Positions 48,251 to 60,804 of a stretch of DNA of 64,000 nt are shown here, one piece after another; the first letter of the stretch is position 1; the number at the start of each line of letters is the position of its first letter. The notes beneath the pieces are model-generated. The model was not told the DNA's origin, did not search any database, and worked only from the letters and a program-made list of their open reading frames with translations. This stretch comes from Dichotomocladium elegans (lineage: Eukaryota > Mucoromycota > Mucoromycetes > Mucorales > Lichtheimiaceae), in the NCBI GenBank assembly GCA_025716815.1, contig JAIXMN010000002.1, positions 124,001 through 188,000 of the forward strand, read 5' to 3'. The position numbers and the translations under genes were made by a program.

Positions 48251-49733
48251 GTCATTGAATGAGAAAGGTTAGAGGTACGACGCGCTCGCGTACTCCGTCG
48301 TAAAAAGGGATTCTCATCCAGCAATATCCCCCTTTTCCGTTTTTCGACCACCGTCACTTTTGTTTTCTTGGTAACCACGTCCGCACCGCTGGCATCTCGC
48401 TCTTTCTTCTTGACAGCCACTTTAGACATGTTTACTTTAACAGCACGATTCTCGAAGGACTTCAAATCGGCCGTAAAAAGTACCTGGAGCGTATGCTGTT
48501 ATAGACGAGGATTTAAAAGCGTTAAGATGTTCTCATTACCGAATGGGCCCAACCGCTGTACTCGCCGAAAATCCCTCGAAAATGGTCCGCAACTTCATCA
48601 TACATCTTCGCCGTGAGAGTCTTGCCACCCTTTTTAGCAAAGCCATAGTCTCGAAGAGCGATTTGCCAGACATGGGTATCTACAGGGATAGTCTCTGCGT
48701 GATCGAGTGACATTAAACACTAACCATCTCCTGGTGTCAAGACATGTTGTTGCTGCTTAAACGAATCTTCATAAAACGTACCACGCAGTCTGCTACCTTT
48801 GGCCCTACGCCTGCCAAAGTCATGAGAGCATTCTTCGCTTCTGAATATGACACCTGCCGGAGACCGATCAACCAATTTTCTTCGTGATCGAGGACCTGGA
48901 CAGCAGTCTGGGCAATATATTTTGCGCGATAGCCAAAACCAAGCTCGCGGAGAGTTTGCTCGACACCATCCTGTGCAAGTACATTGACAGGTGGAAAGTC
49001 ATGATGGATAGTCCCATCGAGGGATGCAATCGGAGCACCATAGCGAGAACAAAGTTTTTGGACCTAAAGCATACGAAACACGAATGTGTGCGCAACCAAA
49101 CGACGCAGTATCGTGAATGCTTAAAATATTATCTTTGATGGCTCCGAGGCCTCCTCTTCCTCCACTGAACCAAAGGTGCGTACCATCTGTGAAATCCGAC
49201 TAATATTGTTGTTGCTTGAGCAAATAAACGAGACAAGATTCTCCCAAGGATCCTGCCTCAACATCCGGATCCCCTGAAAATGAACCGACTTCTTCTCAAA
49301 ATTCTTGTCCCGCGCGCTCCAGCGTTTGTAGGAAGCTTCGAGTGAAACCCGGTCAAGCTGAAAGTAGTCTCGAAGGAGAGACTTCATTTCGGCTTCTTCT
49401 TCGCCCTCGACAATACCGTACAGCACCGTCGATGCTGGTCATGGTAGTATCTTTTTAGTATAAACCTTGGCTTCCGATAAACGTTTACCAGCTTACGAGT
49501 TTGTCGCAAAATGCAGAGCTTGCCCTTCAAAACGCACGACCTTTTGACGCAATTGAATGAATGATCGCAAATTCAGAAAGATCATCGGCACCACTCAATC
49601 ATTACCACTGATCGTTTGTGTTTAGCCAGCGAAAGGACTGGCCGCATTTTAGAGTGTCTAAATGTAGCTCTTTCGGGGATGTACCGAGATCTTTCCACAG
49701 GAGCTTCGAAGACGTGATATGCTTCAGGGTCAT
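48247..49733 (-). CDS. ogg1: 8-oxoguanine DNA glycosylase OGG1
   Basis: Minus strand from ATG 49733 (MTLKHITSSKLLWKDLGTSP) to TGA at 48249-48247. Exons join to LKCGQSFRWLNTNDQW, SCVLKGKLCILRQTPSTVLY, SFICSSNNNISRISQMV, VQKLCSRYGAPIASLDG, LGFGYRAKYIAQTAVQ, then the HhH-GPD motif GVGPKVADCVALMSLD and VDTHVWQIALRDYGFAKKGG, which supplies the catalytic Asp (48690 region). The conserved catalytic Lys of the HhH element is seen in GPKVADC. It excises 8-oxoguanine paired with cytosine in nucleus or mitochondria. After the glycosylase domain comes a basic tail (KVAVKKKERDASGADVVTKK, ending RRSTRARRTSNLSHSMT) that could be a nuclear localisation region. Its stop overlaps the start of the downstream GCP5-like gene. 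Confidence 0.92.
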
Positions 49734-50616
49734 GCCGGTGAAATGAGAAAAGCCGTTTGACAAGCGCTGTCCCAAATCTCTTTCCCGTTAAATTGATTCC
49801 GCTTCTCCGCTCATACATCTCTGCAAAGGACTAGGTCAATCTTACTGATGCCCATATAGGGTTTCGGGACCCATGGGTATTGAAATATACAAAACGGAAC
49901 GTCTGTGGATATTGTGATACTGATTGAGCCCAAACTCGTCTGAGTCTTTGAGGAAACATCCCATGCGATGCTTCACGATAATATGGATCAAGACTTATCA
50001 AGAGAAACGCGATTTCTTCTAATGTCAGTCGTTTTCAACATTTATGCCCGTTCCCAATTCTCTGCGTCAGTTGCTCTACGTAGGACAATGGATAGATCCT
50101 CGTCAACGCATTCTAGAATAACATCTTGTGCTCTTCATTATGAATCTGCAAATGACCTCTGCTTTTAAGTTTATTGAAAATGGTGCCAGGATCTTTTTTA
50201 TACTGCAATCATCCTCAATGGATTCCTAGCTGCTTTTACAACAACTAACGCATTAAATCTTTTGAAATATCGGCCTGAAAGATCCGACCATGCCTTGGTC
50301 AGTGTAACTTTTGTAAATAACTAGACATAGAACCTGCTTCCTTCATCGAAATCTCCGTCACCTTTTCCTTAGGGATATGCGTGGGAACAGATGTAGGTCT
50401 CCCTATCAATAACATGGTCCTGTCCATCTCCGTAAAGAAACTGATCACTTATCCCAGAATGATGAATGTGTATGAAAGGAATAAGGATTATAAGGTTGAA
50501 AAGCATACCCTGAGGTGTCCCTGAATTAGGCATTCTATTTATACAGTATGTAGTTTAAGAGATCAAACATATGTATCAATGTCTCTACTTTACTATCACA
50601 TATCTTTCTTTGATAT
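49734..50616. other. Intergenic stretch upstream of ogg1
   Basis: About 880 AT-rich bases. Minor open frames (49968-50168) have no recognisable product. Probably ogg1 promoter and hpm1 3' end. Confidence 0.4.
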
Positions 50617-52123
50617 TCATCGAACCCAAGTGACCTTCAGGATCTCACGTTTCACTGTGCTGTCACTCTCGAAAACTTTCTCGCCCACAAGTTTATCTTT
50701 GTCCTCGTCCTGGGTCTCCTGCAGCAAGTTGCAGAATGGCAAAACCCCTCCACCTACACCAAAATACACAGTCTTTGCAGCGACGTAGCTACCCAAGTAA
50801 TATATCAACAATCATTGCCAAGAATAAACTATAGACAACTTACCAGACGCCATCAGGTTTCTTGAGTGTCTTTTGAATTGCTCGAACAAGGGCGGGCAAT
50901 GCATCTTCCGAATAAACGGTTTCGGAGGTAAGAATGATGTCATATTTGACGTTCACAAGATCCTGGACAACCAGCAGGATGATTAGCTCGACAGTTACGC
51001 CTCTCTTTGTTCGGATACTTACAGGTAAACCGGTCCAGTCACCATAGTACGCTTTGCTGCGCTGACTAATGCGTTCCAGCATGGTAGGAACAAGTTCAGC
51101 AGGAAGTTCAGCCTCAGCGTCACAAGTGACACTCTCGCCAATAATCTCATCTTTCACGTCATCTTCTTCCTCCTCCTCAACTGGTCCATTTTGCTCCTTT
51201 TCTTCCTCATTATTCTCGGGCTCTTCAGGCCCTTCATCGTTAAGATTTTCCTCTCCTGACTTTTGAACATCCAAGACTGTGTTAAGCAGAATGTTCGGGA
51301 TAGTGATGTACTGTATGACTTGCTCATTGTAGTCTTGGACATCGACTTGATTTCTTTGATCATTCATCAGCATAAAGAGCGAAGGTAACGCAGATCCACA
51401 CCCAAGCTGATATCGTAGTCTTGTTAATACTTTCAAACACATGCATACATGCAGCGATCTCATTTTGCTAGTACCTCGAGAACCCGCTTGCCACACGTTT
51501 GTTCCTTTGGCAATCCCGCTAGATATTCCACCAGATCAAGCGAGCATTCCCATGTCTTGAAACCACCTAGTTTGTCAATTGATTAGATTCTAGTCGCATT
51601 TTGAGCCACCTCTCGTTCTAGCTCACCTTCGTACACGCCGCGGACCAAATCACTGTTACTATTCAACTCCAACATGTTGACGACGTTATTTCCCTCGTCG
51701 TCACCTGCGCAGAGCGTATCCTGCATGGCCATTTGATACTTGACATCACCCAATGCGCGTTTATACAACGGCTTATCAACGTTAGGTAACTCCAGAATAT
51801 CCGCCTGGATTGCCCCAGGTAAAATGCAGCTCTGCATATTAAACGAAGCAGTTCATTGATGAACATGAGAGATCAAAGCACAACCTTCCCAAGAAGATCT
51901 CTTACCGTAATCTTGTACTCATGGCACGGTGCTCTTTCAGTAATCTTCTTGTCATCCAAGTTCAGATCGTGAAGTGAAGAATCAAGGCTAGTAGTTTGAT
52001 CGATTTCCTCCAGATCTAGATCATCACTCTGATTAAGCAAGATCTCGGGTCAGTAGCGTTCATGAGTATCACTGAAACTTTTGATTTTGAGGTACTTGCG
52101 GTGAAGTTGAATTTAAAGGCCAT
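50617..52123 (-). CDS. hpm1: Histidine protein methyltransferase, Hpm1/METTL18 family
   Basis: Minus strand. Exon 1 is MAFKFNFT (52123-52100); intron 1 (52029-52099) begins GCAAGT, a GC donor; exon 2 reads SDDLDLEEIDQTTSLDSSLH. Later exons: SCILPGAIQADILELPNVDK, VRGVYEGGFKTWECSLDLVE, then the SAM-binding motif CGKRVLELGCGSALPSLF (about 51440) and NVKYDIILTSETVYSED (post-motif II) to the end KREILKVTWVR. Family members methylate a histidine on ribosomal protein uL3. An acidic insertion of about 60 residues (51250-51070, EEEEEDD and similar) separates the SAM motif from the catalytic half. It is divergent from nop2, with 425 bases between the two starts. Confidence 0.88.
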
Positions 52124-52548
52124 ATTTGCTCAAGACAGGTTGAATGTGGACAGTGCAGATTTTTTCCCCTTTAGTTAACAACCGTAGTAATGGCCGCGCG
52201 TTAATAAAGCAGATGTGCCATTGCGTTTTCGACTATTAGCCCGCTGATCAAATCAGACAGATCGGTTTCTTTTGGGAAATTACCTTGTAGTGTTAAATGC
52301 CCTGGATCAATACTTTTCCACAGAAAAATATATCTACAGTTTGCTTACCTACGCACCCCCCGTTCCTCTCTCCTAAACTAACCCACACTCTCTACTTTCT
52401 TCCCGCCCTTCCTATCCCAACACCCCCAATTTTCACCGCCTGTAAAAGTACTGCTTACCTTTTCGGGAATGACACAAAATTTTACCTTTGGGCCCGCCGT
52501 CAAATTTTTACTGAACATTCCAGTACCTCTTGCTTGATCGAAATAACC
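52124..52548. promoter_or_regulatory. Bidirectional promoter region, hpm1/nop2
   Basis: 425 bases between two divergent starts, both ribosome-related genes. An AT-rich segment at 52330-52340 and C-rich 52350-52440 are the only visible features. I saw no clear TATA for either gene. Confidence 0.5.
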
Positions 52549-54703
52549 ATGGGAAGACGCGCACGTAACAAACAAGGCCCACCCGCTTCCCTTGATGGTC
52601 CTGAAAAGAAGTTTGCCAAAAATAAGAAAAAGGGCAACGAGATCAAGCGCAAGCGCGAGCAATATGAGGAGAAATCCGTGGAAGTAAAAAAACAAAAGAT
52701 CACCAAACAAAAGGTGGTCAAAAAGCAGAAGGACGAATCGAGTGACGAGGCAGAGGAGGAATCCGAGTTCCTTGCGGATGTTATTAGCCGCGAAAACGAT
52801 GCTGCGGACGATCTATGGGATAACGTCGAGGCAGCTACTGACGACGACGACGATGAGGATGCGTTGGACGACGAATTTGACATGGACGATCTTGAATCAG
52901 AAAGTGGCAACATCTTCCCCAAATCCAATGCCGATTTCCTCGGATCAGAGTCTGAACAAGAGGAAGAAGAGGAAGGTAGCGATCTTGAAGAAGACGATGA
53001 GGAGGACTTGGATTCCGACATTGCCGAGGTATGATTTTGCAGAGGAGGTGGCGAAGTAATTGTTATTGTTACTAATCAAGGTAATTCTGTTTAGTTTGAG
53101 GGTCTTGACGAGCGCAAGTCGCGCAAGATCGAGGCACGCAAAGCGCGCGAGGCTGCTGACGCTGAGGCGGAATTGATGGATGCAGCTATGCAGACCAACA
53201 TTCAAGGCGACGGTGAAGCTGATACATTTGCGCTCCCTGAAGGTGATGAAGAGGAGATCACTGCTGATGTCGCTGGTGTCAGCCAACGCATCCAGGAAAT
53301 TGTCAATGTGCTCAACAACTTCAAGACACTTCGGGACCCTAACACGTAAGCTATCGAAACAGACAATGGGTGGAAAAGACTTAGAAGGGAAGAGACTAAT
53401 TATTTTACAGCTCTCGACAGCAATATATTGACCGTCTGATCAAAGACATTGCACACTATTATGGATATAACCGCTTCTTGGCAGAGATGCTCTTCAATTT
53501 GTTCTCTCCCAGCGAGGCAATCGAGTTCTTTGAGGCTAATGAGGTCCCCCGCCCTGTGACTATCCGAACTAACACATTGAAAACGCGTCGTCGTGATCTT
53601 GCACAAGCGCTCATCAACCGTGGTGTCAACCTTGATCCCATTGGCAAATGGAGCAAGGTTGGTCTTCAGGTGTTCAATTCTCAGGTTCCTATCGGTGCAA
53701 CGCCCGAATATCTCGCGGGCCAGTACATGCTACAGGCGGCGTCATCATTTCTACCCGTAATGGCGCTTGCTCCTCAAGAGAATGAGCGTATTCTGGATAT
53801 GGCATCTGCACCGGGTGGTAAGACGACGTATATTGCCGCGCTACAAAAGAATACCGGCATGGTTTTCGCCAATGATGCCAACAAAGATCGTCTCAAGAGT
53901 CTGATTGCAAATATCCATCGTATGGGCGTGAAGAATGCGGTGGTGTGTAACTATGACGGTCGTGAGTTTCCCAAGGTGCTGGGAGGCTTTGATCGTGTAT
54001 TGCTAGATGCTCCGTGCTCTGGTACAGGCGTTATCTCCAAGGATCCCGGCGTGAAGCTTAATAAGACCGAGAAGGACTTTGTCGAGATCCCCCATCTTCA
54101 GAAACAACTAATTCTGAGCGCTATTGATTCAGTGGACGCCAAATCCACAACGGGTGGTTATATTGTATACTCTACGTGTTCAGTGATGGTCGAAGAGAAT
54201 GAGGGTGTGGTCAACTATGCATTGAGCAAGCGTCCTAATGTGAAGCTGGTGTCGACCGGTCTTGATTTCGGACGAGAAGGCTTTTCATCGTAAGTAGATC
54301 AGTGAACATGCGGCAAGAAATGAAAAGGAGATTATTCTAACGCTATCTCTCCCCGGGAACGCAGATACCGCGGCAAGAATTTCCACCCTACCTTAAATAA
54401 AACCCGACGATTCTATCCTCATGTACACAACATGGACGGATTCTTTGTTGCAAAATTCAAGAAAATGAGCAACAAGATCGCCGAAGTAAAGGAGGAGGCT
54501 GATAGCAAAACCTCGGGCAAGAAAAACAAGACGGCAGTAAAGGAGGAAGAGGAGATCCGCTTCAACGATGAGGAGGATGCAAAGTACATTGAAGGTGAGT
54601 AAATTGGTTGACGACTCTTTCATGAAATACTCACAGTTAATTTGATTGGCGTTTAGCATCCAAAGCAAGGCTACAAAAGAAAAAGGGCAAGGGCAGAAAA
54701 TAA
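52549..54703 (+). CDS. nop2: Nop2, 25S rRNA (cytosine-C5) methyltransferase
   Basis: ATG at 52549 ([20 protein letters not shown]). Exons about 52549-53028, 53095-53346, 53411-54290, 54365-54593 and 54658-54703. N-terminus: Lys-rich then an extended acidic region ([20 protein letters not shown]), usual for Nop2. Methyltransferase core: [15 protein letters not shown]-binding [15 protein letters not shown] (about 53800), [18 protein letters not shown] (motif IV Cys), [16 protein letters not shown] (motif VI Cys, about 54160), C-terminal [11 protein letters not shown]. It methylates 25S rRNA in the nucleolus and is essential for large-subunit assembly. The C-terminus is basic ([13 protein letters not shown]). 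Confidence 0.96.
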
Positions 54704-55589
54704 GCGCTCTGCAGGTCATTATGCATTTCATCCCATAATTATGTATTTGTACTCGACTAACACTACTCGATAAAAGAGAAGAACAAGATTCATGATTCTT
54801 ATTCTCTGACTGGAACAAACCAGTCCGTGTCATTTAATGACAAACTCTGGGATCGGAGAAGGGGAAAAGACTGAAGAGGAGCGCTGCTGCTCCTTTTTTT
54901 CTGGGGAGGCGTTATTTGGGTGGGAAGGAGATCCAACGGCAAGGAGGAGAAGACTCAAATTGTAGGGACCCTTAGTTACAATGGGTTGGTTAACTGAAAG
55001 AACTGGTCCCCCTTCCATCCTTCGCATCCAGATGCGTTGGAAGGTCGGAAGCGACATCCGAATGCAGGCATTTTCTTTTTCCCTATGTCTGCCTTTCCCG
55101 GCTGGTTTGGCAGTTGGGTACACTTGGCGGATCCTGGATTTATTAATACGAGTTTGGGACTTGACCTGCCAAAAATCAGTGGAGTGTTACACACATGAAA
55201 TAAACGAAATTGGGAACCGCTCATCGATCCGACTGGACCAAGAAGGCCTGCCACTTTCTGATCAAATACAATAAAAGAAAAAGGGACAACTTAAATAAAG
55301 GGTTACTTCCAACCCAGCCCAGCCCTCTCCTATTGTGACTAAACGTAAAAAGACAGATCTGCTATGGAGTCATTTTACAAGCTATCTACTACTTTTTGCA
55401 GCATCGCTGACAGCTGAGAGAAATCTGCTGCGCAACGTGTCACGAAAAAAAAGCGTGAGGACAATTGAAGAGCACATTTACTCCACACGTAATAATAACA
55501 GACATCGCAAGGACCCTATTTTTCTTTCCTTCTTTCTCTCTCTCTCTCTCTCTCTCTTTCCCTTCCTTCCCATATCTTACCTTACTCCT
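54704..55589. other. Intergenic region with CT-rich leader
   Basis: No gene. The last 60 bases are a (CT)n tract (55535-55557) before the next start, the leader type seen elsewhere. Frames in 54830-55274 look like untranslated sequence. Confidence 0.45.
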
Positions 55590-57100
55590 ATGGGTGCCAA
55601 ACCATCCAAAACGCAACAGCAGCGCGATCCCAGCATCGATGCTGGCAGTTCTCCTCCGCTGAGCCAGGCTACTTCACCCTCAGTGACTGTCGAAGGCCGA
55701 ATATACCACAACATCGAGTCCAGCTCGTATTATCTGCCACGGGACGAGGAGGAACAGGACCGATTAAATTCGGTGTGTTACTGTGCATAATGAAACACTT
55801 GTAACCTTGCTTTTAACACTTCCAATTTCCCTAGGAACACTTTGCTATCAAAGCCCTGTTTTCGAGGTTCGTTACTCTAATTGCAAGTCCATCTCCACCT
55901 CTACCTATTAACCTTTCTGTAATCCACGTGTACATGCTACCAATATAGCAACATTTTGCCGTCTGTCGAGCAGCATTTACCGCTGAATGCCAACATTCTT
56001 GACATCGGCTGCGGATCAGGCTCCTGGGTCATGGTACGCATGCACATACCCAAACATTTCCCTCACTACCAACTTGTTCTCCCCTTTCTTTAATCCAATC
56101 GACATGTCCACTCATCCATTCTTTCTCGCCGTTGATATGCAAAAAAAGGAGGTTGCCATTGATCATCCGAATGCCCACGTAACAGGAATCGACATGGCAG
56201 ACATGTTTCCAACCACCATCCGGCCCGAGAACGTCACCTTTCAATTATGCAATATCCTGGATGGGCTCCCCTATCCCGACAATACATTTGATTTTGTACA
56301 CATGCGCCAGCTTATTGTTGCTTTGCGGGGAACAGAATGGCCGATGGTCCTTTGCGAGATTTACCGTGTGCTCAAGCCAGGCGGGCTGGTCCAACTGGTC
56401 GAATCGGACTTCACGGTTCGTTTATCCTTTCTCCCCTCTCTTTGCCCACCCCTTCTCCGCCTCCTTATTCCTATTTTATGCGAAATGACTTCCGCTCTCA
56501 CACACGCACACACATCCAAAACGACCCCTTTCTCTGGTAAACTCATATGCTTTACGCTTTAGGAAGCCGGTCATTCCACTCTTATTGATGCTGTCATGAC
56601 AACGCGTAAGTACCTCTATGGAGAAGTAGGAGGAAGGAGGGAAAATACGGGAGTCCAGTATCTCCATGCTGACTGTTCCGTAGTCCACCGCGCGATGCAA
56701 GATCGGGGTCAGGATCCCTTTATTGCCTCCAAATTGGAGACTCTTCTGGGAGAAGCACAATTTGCTGACATACAGCAGCAGGTCCGTGTTATCCAATTCG
56801 GTAAGTGCAGGCCAGTAGGCAATGACAACAGTTCATCCACGATCGTTTGCCTCTCCGCATCGAACATCTGCTAATGCTGTCAGAGGTTCTATAGGTCAGG
56901 ATAATGATCCGATTGCGGGCGAAATGATGTGGTCTTGGAAAAGTGCCATGCGGTCAATTAAGCCATTCCTTGCCAAACGCTTGCTTAAGAATCCGGAAGA
57001 GTATAACCACATCTTGGAGAGGTACTTCCAAGACTGTACACACTACAACTGGCATATGAAAATATGGGCGTTAAGTGCTCGTAAACCACCATTCGTATAG
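55590..57100 (+). CDS. SAM-dependent class I methyltransferase, fungal UMTA/LaeA-like
   Basis: ATG 55590 (MGAKPSKTQQQRDPSIDAGS). Exons join to VEGRIYHNIESSSYYLPRDE, EQHLPLNANILDIGCGSGSW (glycine-rich SAM motif I), HPNAHVTGIDMADMFPTTIR, PYPDNTFDFVHMRQLIVALR (motif IV region), EIYRVLKPGGLVQLVESDFT (motif V/VI), then a helical C-terminus ending HYNWHMKIWALSARKPPFV. This layout matches the large fungal family around LaeA and UMTA; substrates are mostly unknown. All six introns use GT-AG. No partner cluster genes are nearby, so a role in a metabolite cluster is not supported. The N-terminal MGAKPSK could be an N-myristoylation site. Confidence 0.85.
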
Positions 57101-58940
57101 TCCCTTCATATCTTTGACTTTATACATAACTTCTCTTTTATAATCTCATCGTGTTTTCCCGACACGGGCACGAACAACATACACACAAACACACACACAC
57201 GCACACACACCAAAAATAGTCAGCACAATACTCCTCAATTTCCCGAACCCCACACTTTTCTGCTTTTTTTTTTTTTTACCTTCTTCGTATACTCAATACC
57301 ACAGCAAAGGCATAACTTTTTAGGAGGGCGTCTTAAGTCCTCTCTCCTTATTAAAGTATATGTAAAGAGATTTGTGTAATAATGCTCTTGAGGATCAGCA
57401 GCACATCCTCCCTTGAATAAAGAGACTTGATACAAACCGATTGTCGAAAGATGCTTGCACCCTTGAATAGAACGCCGGTCCCCTCCTAAGCAATAAATGT
57501 ATAGAGATATACCTTGATGCACATGTCACACCATAGTCGCATGTATGAACTACTATGAAGATATCCGCAATCATCTTCAGTCTGATAATCCAATTCACCT
57601 TAGAAGATGGATTCTTTATGGCGATGGGAACATATTGCCATGTTCCCGTGATCTGATTACGTCCAGAAATAGCGAACTCCATCATATCGACTTCAAAGTC
57701 AGCGACTGGAACAATAGCCCAATGCTTTGGGCGTGCTACTGTATCCGGTGGTAGACAATTAAGCTCCCTTATGCACTGCATTTCCCCCAGTATACGTAGC
57801 TCATTCACTGAACGAAATCCCTTCCCCGAGAAGATTAAACCGATATTTCGATGGTGGCAATCGTTTGTGGTGTATCGATTCATCCATTAGCTTGGTGAGC
57901 AAACAAGTATTTCGAGAATATACGATCTGTTCAAGTCAATAGGCTCTGTAGGTAAAGCTTTACAGTATACGGATAGCAGCAGGACTAGGTACTTTTTGAG
58001 GTTCGGATATGTACTCGGGGCAAGGAAATGACGCTAATGCAAGAAAGACGAAAAGAAACTGACGACTAAGCTCATAGTATTGGCACCCGTGATATGCCAC
58101 AAGTGTGCTGCCTAGGCATCGCACATTTCATGCGTCGAAATGGGCGAATATAATGGAGAGCTAGAGATTTTCCAGACTTCTTAAAAGAATCATGAATGCA
58201 TAAAGCATCTGAATCTGCTTAGCAGCACCTTCTGTTGGGAATGTTCCATTGCATCTGCTTCTGCTGTATATCTTCAACTGACCGTGCACTATAAAACCCA
58301 ACCATCCAGTGAGGGCTCGCTCATCCGCTTCTCATGACCCACAACGAATGGTGTAGTATCATAATGCCCTCCCCCTTCCCCCCTCAAAGGCATATACACT
58401 CCACCCTGAATCACCTTCCGTACTTCATGAATAGAATGGATTATTTGTTACTTATGCTCGCTCTGTGCCTATAGCAACCAGGTCTATTAGGTGATCCTAC
58501 AGAAAAATTACCGCTATTGATCTATGAGAAAACCTGATGACAATGTACACTGGTCTGTTCCATCATGCATTTTAATGATATCATTTCAATGCTATGTCGG
58601 ATATCTTGTGGGGTGATTTTTTTCTGGCGTTGTGATCCTGTTTAAGGTAACGAAAAAAAAAAACAACTGATATTTTGATCGCCTTATATTTAACAGAAAA
58701 AATGCTAATATAAAAAGAAGCACGTTGTAAATTAGGGAAGTCCACTCGAAACACAGTCATGGATAAGGCTACACGAACTTTGATATATATATATATGTAA
58801 ACAAGTTAAATCTTTATTGGTAACTCACATAAAATAGTGATAATTGACATAGAGTGAATGTGATCTAATATACAGATAGCAAGGAAACGGGGTCATAAAG
58901 GTTTTGTGGGTGCATAAAAGAATGAATTCTGTTGTTTTGC
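57101..58940. other. Gene-poor stretch with one long open frame
   Basis: Contains (CA)n at 57178-57211. On the minus strand 57883-57395 is open for 162 codons (MNRYTTNDCHHRNIGLIFSG) without any domain I know; it may be chance or a decayed gene. Nothing else in the stretch looks coding. Confidence 0.35.
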
Positions 58941-59453
58941 CTATATCATATGGCCTGCGATAATCTCTGTGCCAAGGATAACGCGGTTTCCTGACCGGTA
59001 ACGAACCATATAATCGCCGTTCGGAAGCTTAATATAGAAATTAGAATAGGGAAACTCATTAGCTTTACAGTACGTGGGACTAAAGGGAGGAATTGCAAAT
59101 AAAGGTGGCGAGTCACTCGACGCTGATGAATGATCCAACGAAGCGCAGCGATGACTAGACGCGGAATATTTGTTGGACGTATCGGAACCGCCATTACCGG
59201 ACAAAACACTGTTGTTACTGCTCCTTCTCCATCTGCTGCTCGTGATACTGGCGCGAGGTGAGGTTGCAGCGGCTGAACTTCGACGTTTTGCGGATGAAAA
59301 AAGACTAGATACACGAGACCAAACCGATTTCCTGGCTGTGACGGACGATGCTAGCGAGACTGAACAAGACGTTGGGCGGGAGAGAGCATGAGAGTAACGC
59401 ATGGAGATAGCAGAAGTATCAAAAGCAGGAAAAAAAGGTGCAAGGGTGAACAT
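58941..59453 (-). CDS. Hypothetical protein with conserved-looking C-terminal motif
   Basis: 170 residues from ATG 59453. The N-terminal 120 residues are Ser/Arg-rich and likely disordered (RASITSSRWRRSSNNSV). The end is well formed: SNFYIKLPNGDYMVRYRSGN followed by RVILGTEIIAGHMI. I believe this kind of tail recurs in fungal proteins of unknown role but cannot name the family. No signal peptide or membrane segment. A single exon ending at 58941. Confidence 0.55.
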   Translation of the reverse strand: MFTLAPFFPAFDTSAISMRYSHALSRPTSCSVSLASSVTARKSVWSRVSSLFSSAKRRSSAAATSPRASITSSRWRRSSNNSVLSGNGGSDTSNKYSASSHRCASLDHSSASSDSPPLFAIPPFSPTYCKANEFPYSNFYIKLPNGDYMVRYRSGNRVILGTEIIAGHMI

Positions 59454-60804
59454 CTGGATAGGTTCCAATGTGTAGTACTTATATGTTTCCAGTATTATCT
59501 AGTTGAGAATTGAGGAGAAGGCGCAGGCTTGGCCGAGGGGGGGGACAGAGAGAGAGGACACGGGAGCTTGAAGGGCAAAAACAGATTCGGCGGCAATCCC
59601 ACAGAGTTAAATAAAAAAAGGGGGGAGAACCAATCCATGCCAACCTACGTGACACCATGTGCCCTTCTTTTTATGGTCACACACACTATACGGCGCATAC
59701 ATGGCGGTCGGTACTAAAATAATGACGGATAGCAATCCGTAGCATCTTATCGCTCATTTCCGTGTTCCTAGCAATGCTGAGCAATGTGGCGCATAATAAT
59801 TACTAAGCACATCAATATGGGACACGAAGCTATTATCACACACATTCTTCAATATCGAAGGTCGCATTTTGTTCCAGAAATTTTATATGCTTTGATCATG
59901 TAAACAAATCCCGCAGTCGAACTTTTGGTACGTAAGAAAGTTAATCCCATCTAACACGTATCGATTCCTTGGCATATTCTGTCTGAAAAACTATCATTTA
60001 TTACCAGAAACAAGAATTCCTGGACAAATGTAACTTTATGGATTCGCGTCTTGTGCAACTTTGCCTTAAGAAATGCATATGCGCATACTCAAAAGCTAGT
60101 GCGCTGCGCTTATCGCCACATGTTATCGGGTGGTCAAGCTTAGCAGCAGTCTAATTTATTCTAGAACAAGGATGATAATGCACACCAGGACAAATAGCGT
60201 CGTGTTATATAGTTGCTAATATCTGTTGGTCCTGTTGAGAAATGAAAGAGGATCAACAAGTGAGCGATGTAAACCAAACAAACTGCGGGTCCGCGGCTCC
60301 GGCAACGGCATATCATTTGCCGTATACCGCAGCAAAAGTACCGTTAGATCCAAACATTTACTGTTGTCCAAAATCAAGGTCGCAGGATCACAAAAATAAA
60401 ATTGGATTTAGCCCAGAATACGCATGATAACAAATCAAATGTTACATGCATCCACGGAAAGATGTCGCTTGGCAAATCCATTTCTATAAAAATTTGTCCT
60501 TTTGACTCTTTCGCTTTTCTACACTTTTACGTTCTGAAGTGAGCAATCTATTTTTATACGAAAAAGGTCAAGGTCATGTCGTTGATGAACATGGGTGTCC
60601 TAAACCTATGGAGTATGTTGTTGATGAAGAAATGTACTCTATACAATACGTTTATTCTCGCACTGAATATCTGCGTAGCATATCTTGCAAAAATAACTAC
60701 CACGCACATTCCCAAGCGAAAGGATAGAGACATTCGGATGAAGGAAGCGGGGATCAGGCGCGGTTACACAGCATATACTTACCAAGACAAGGTCTGATTT
60801 ATCA
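59454..60804. other. Intergenic stretch before the transposase relic
   Basis: AT-rich, without a supported gene. Short frames such as 60242-60427 have no recognisable product. Confidence 0.4.

Noticed and set aside
57395..57883. 162-codon minus-strand frame
   Set aside because: Long but featureless, with no leader, intron or domain; kept only as a note.
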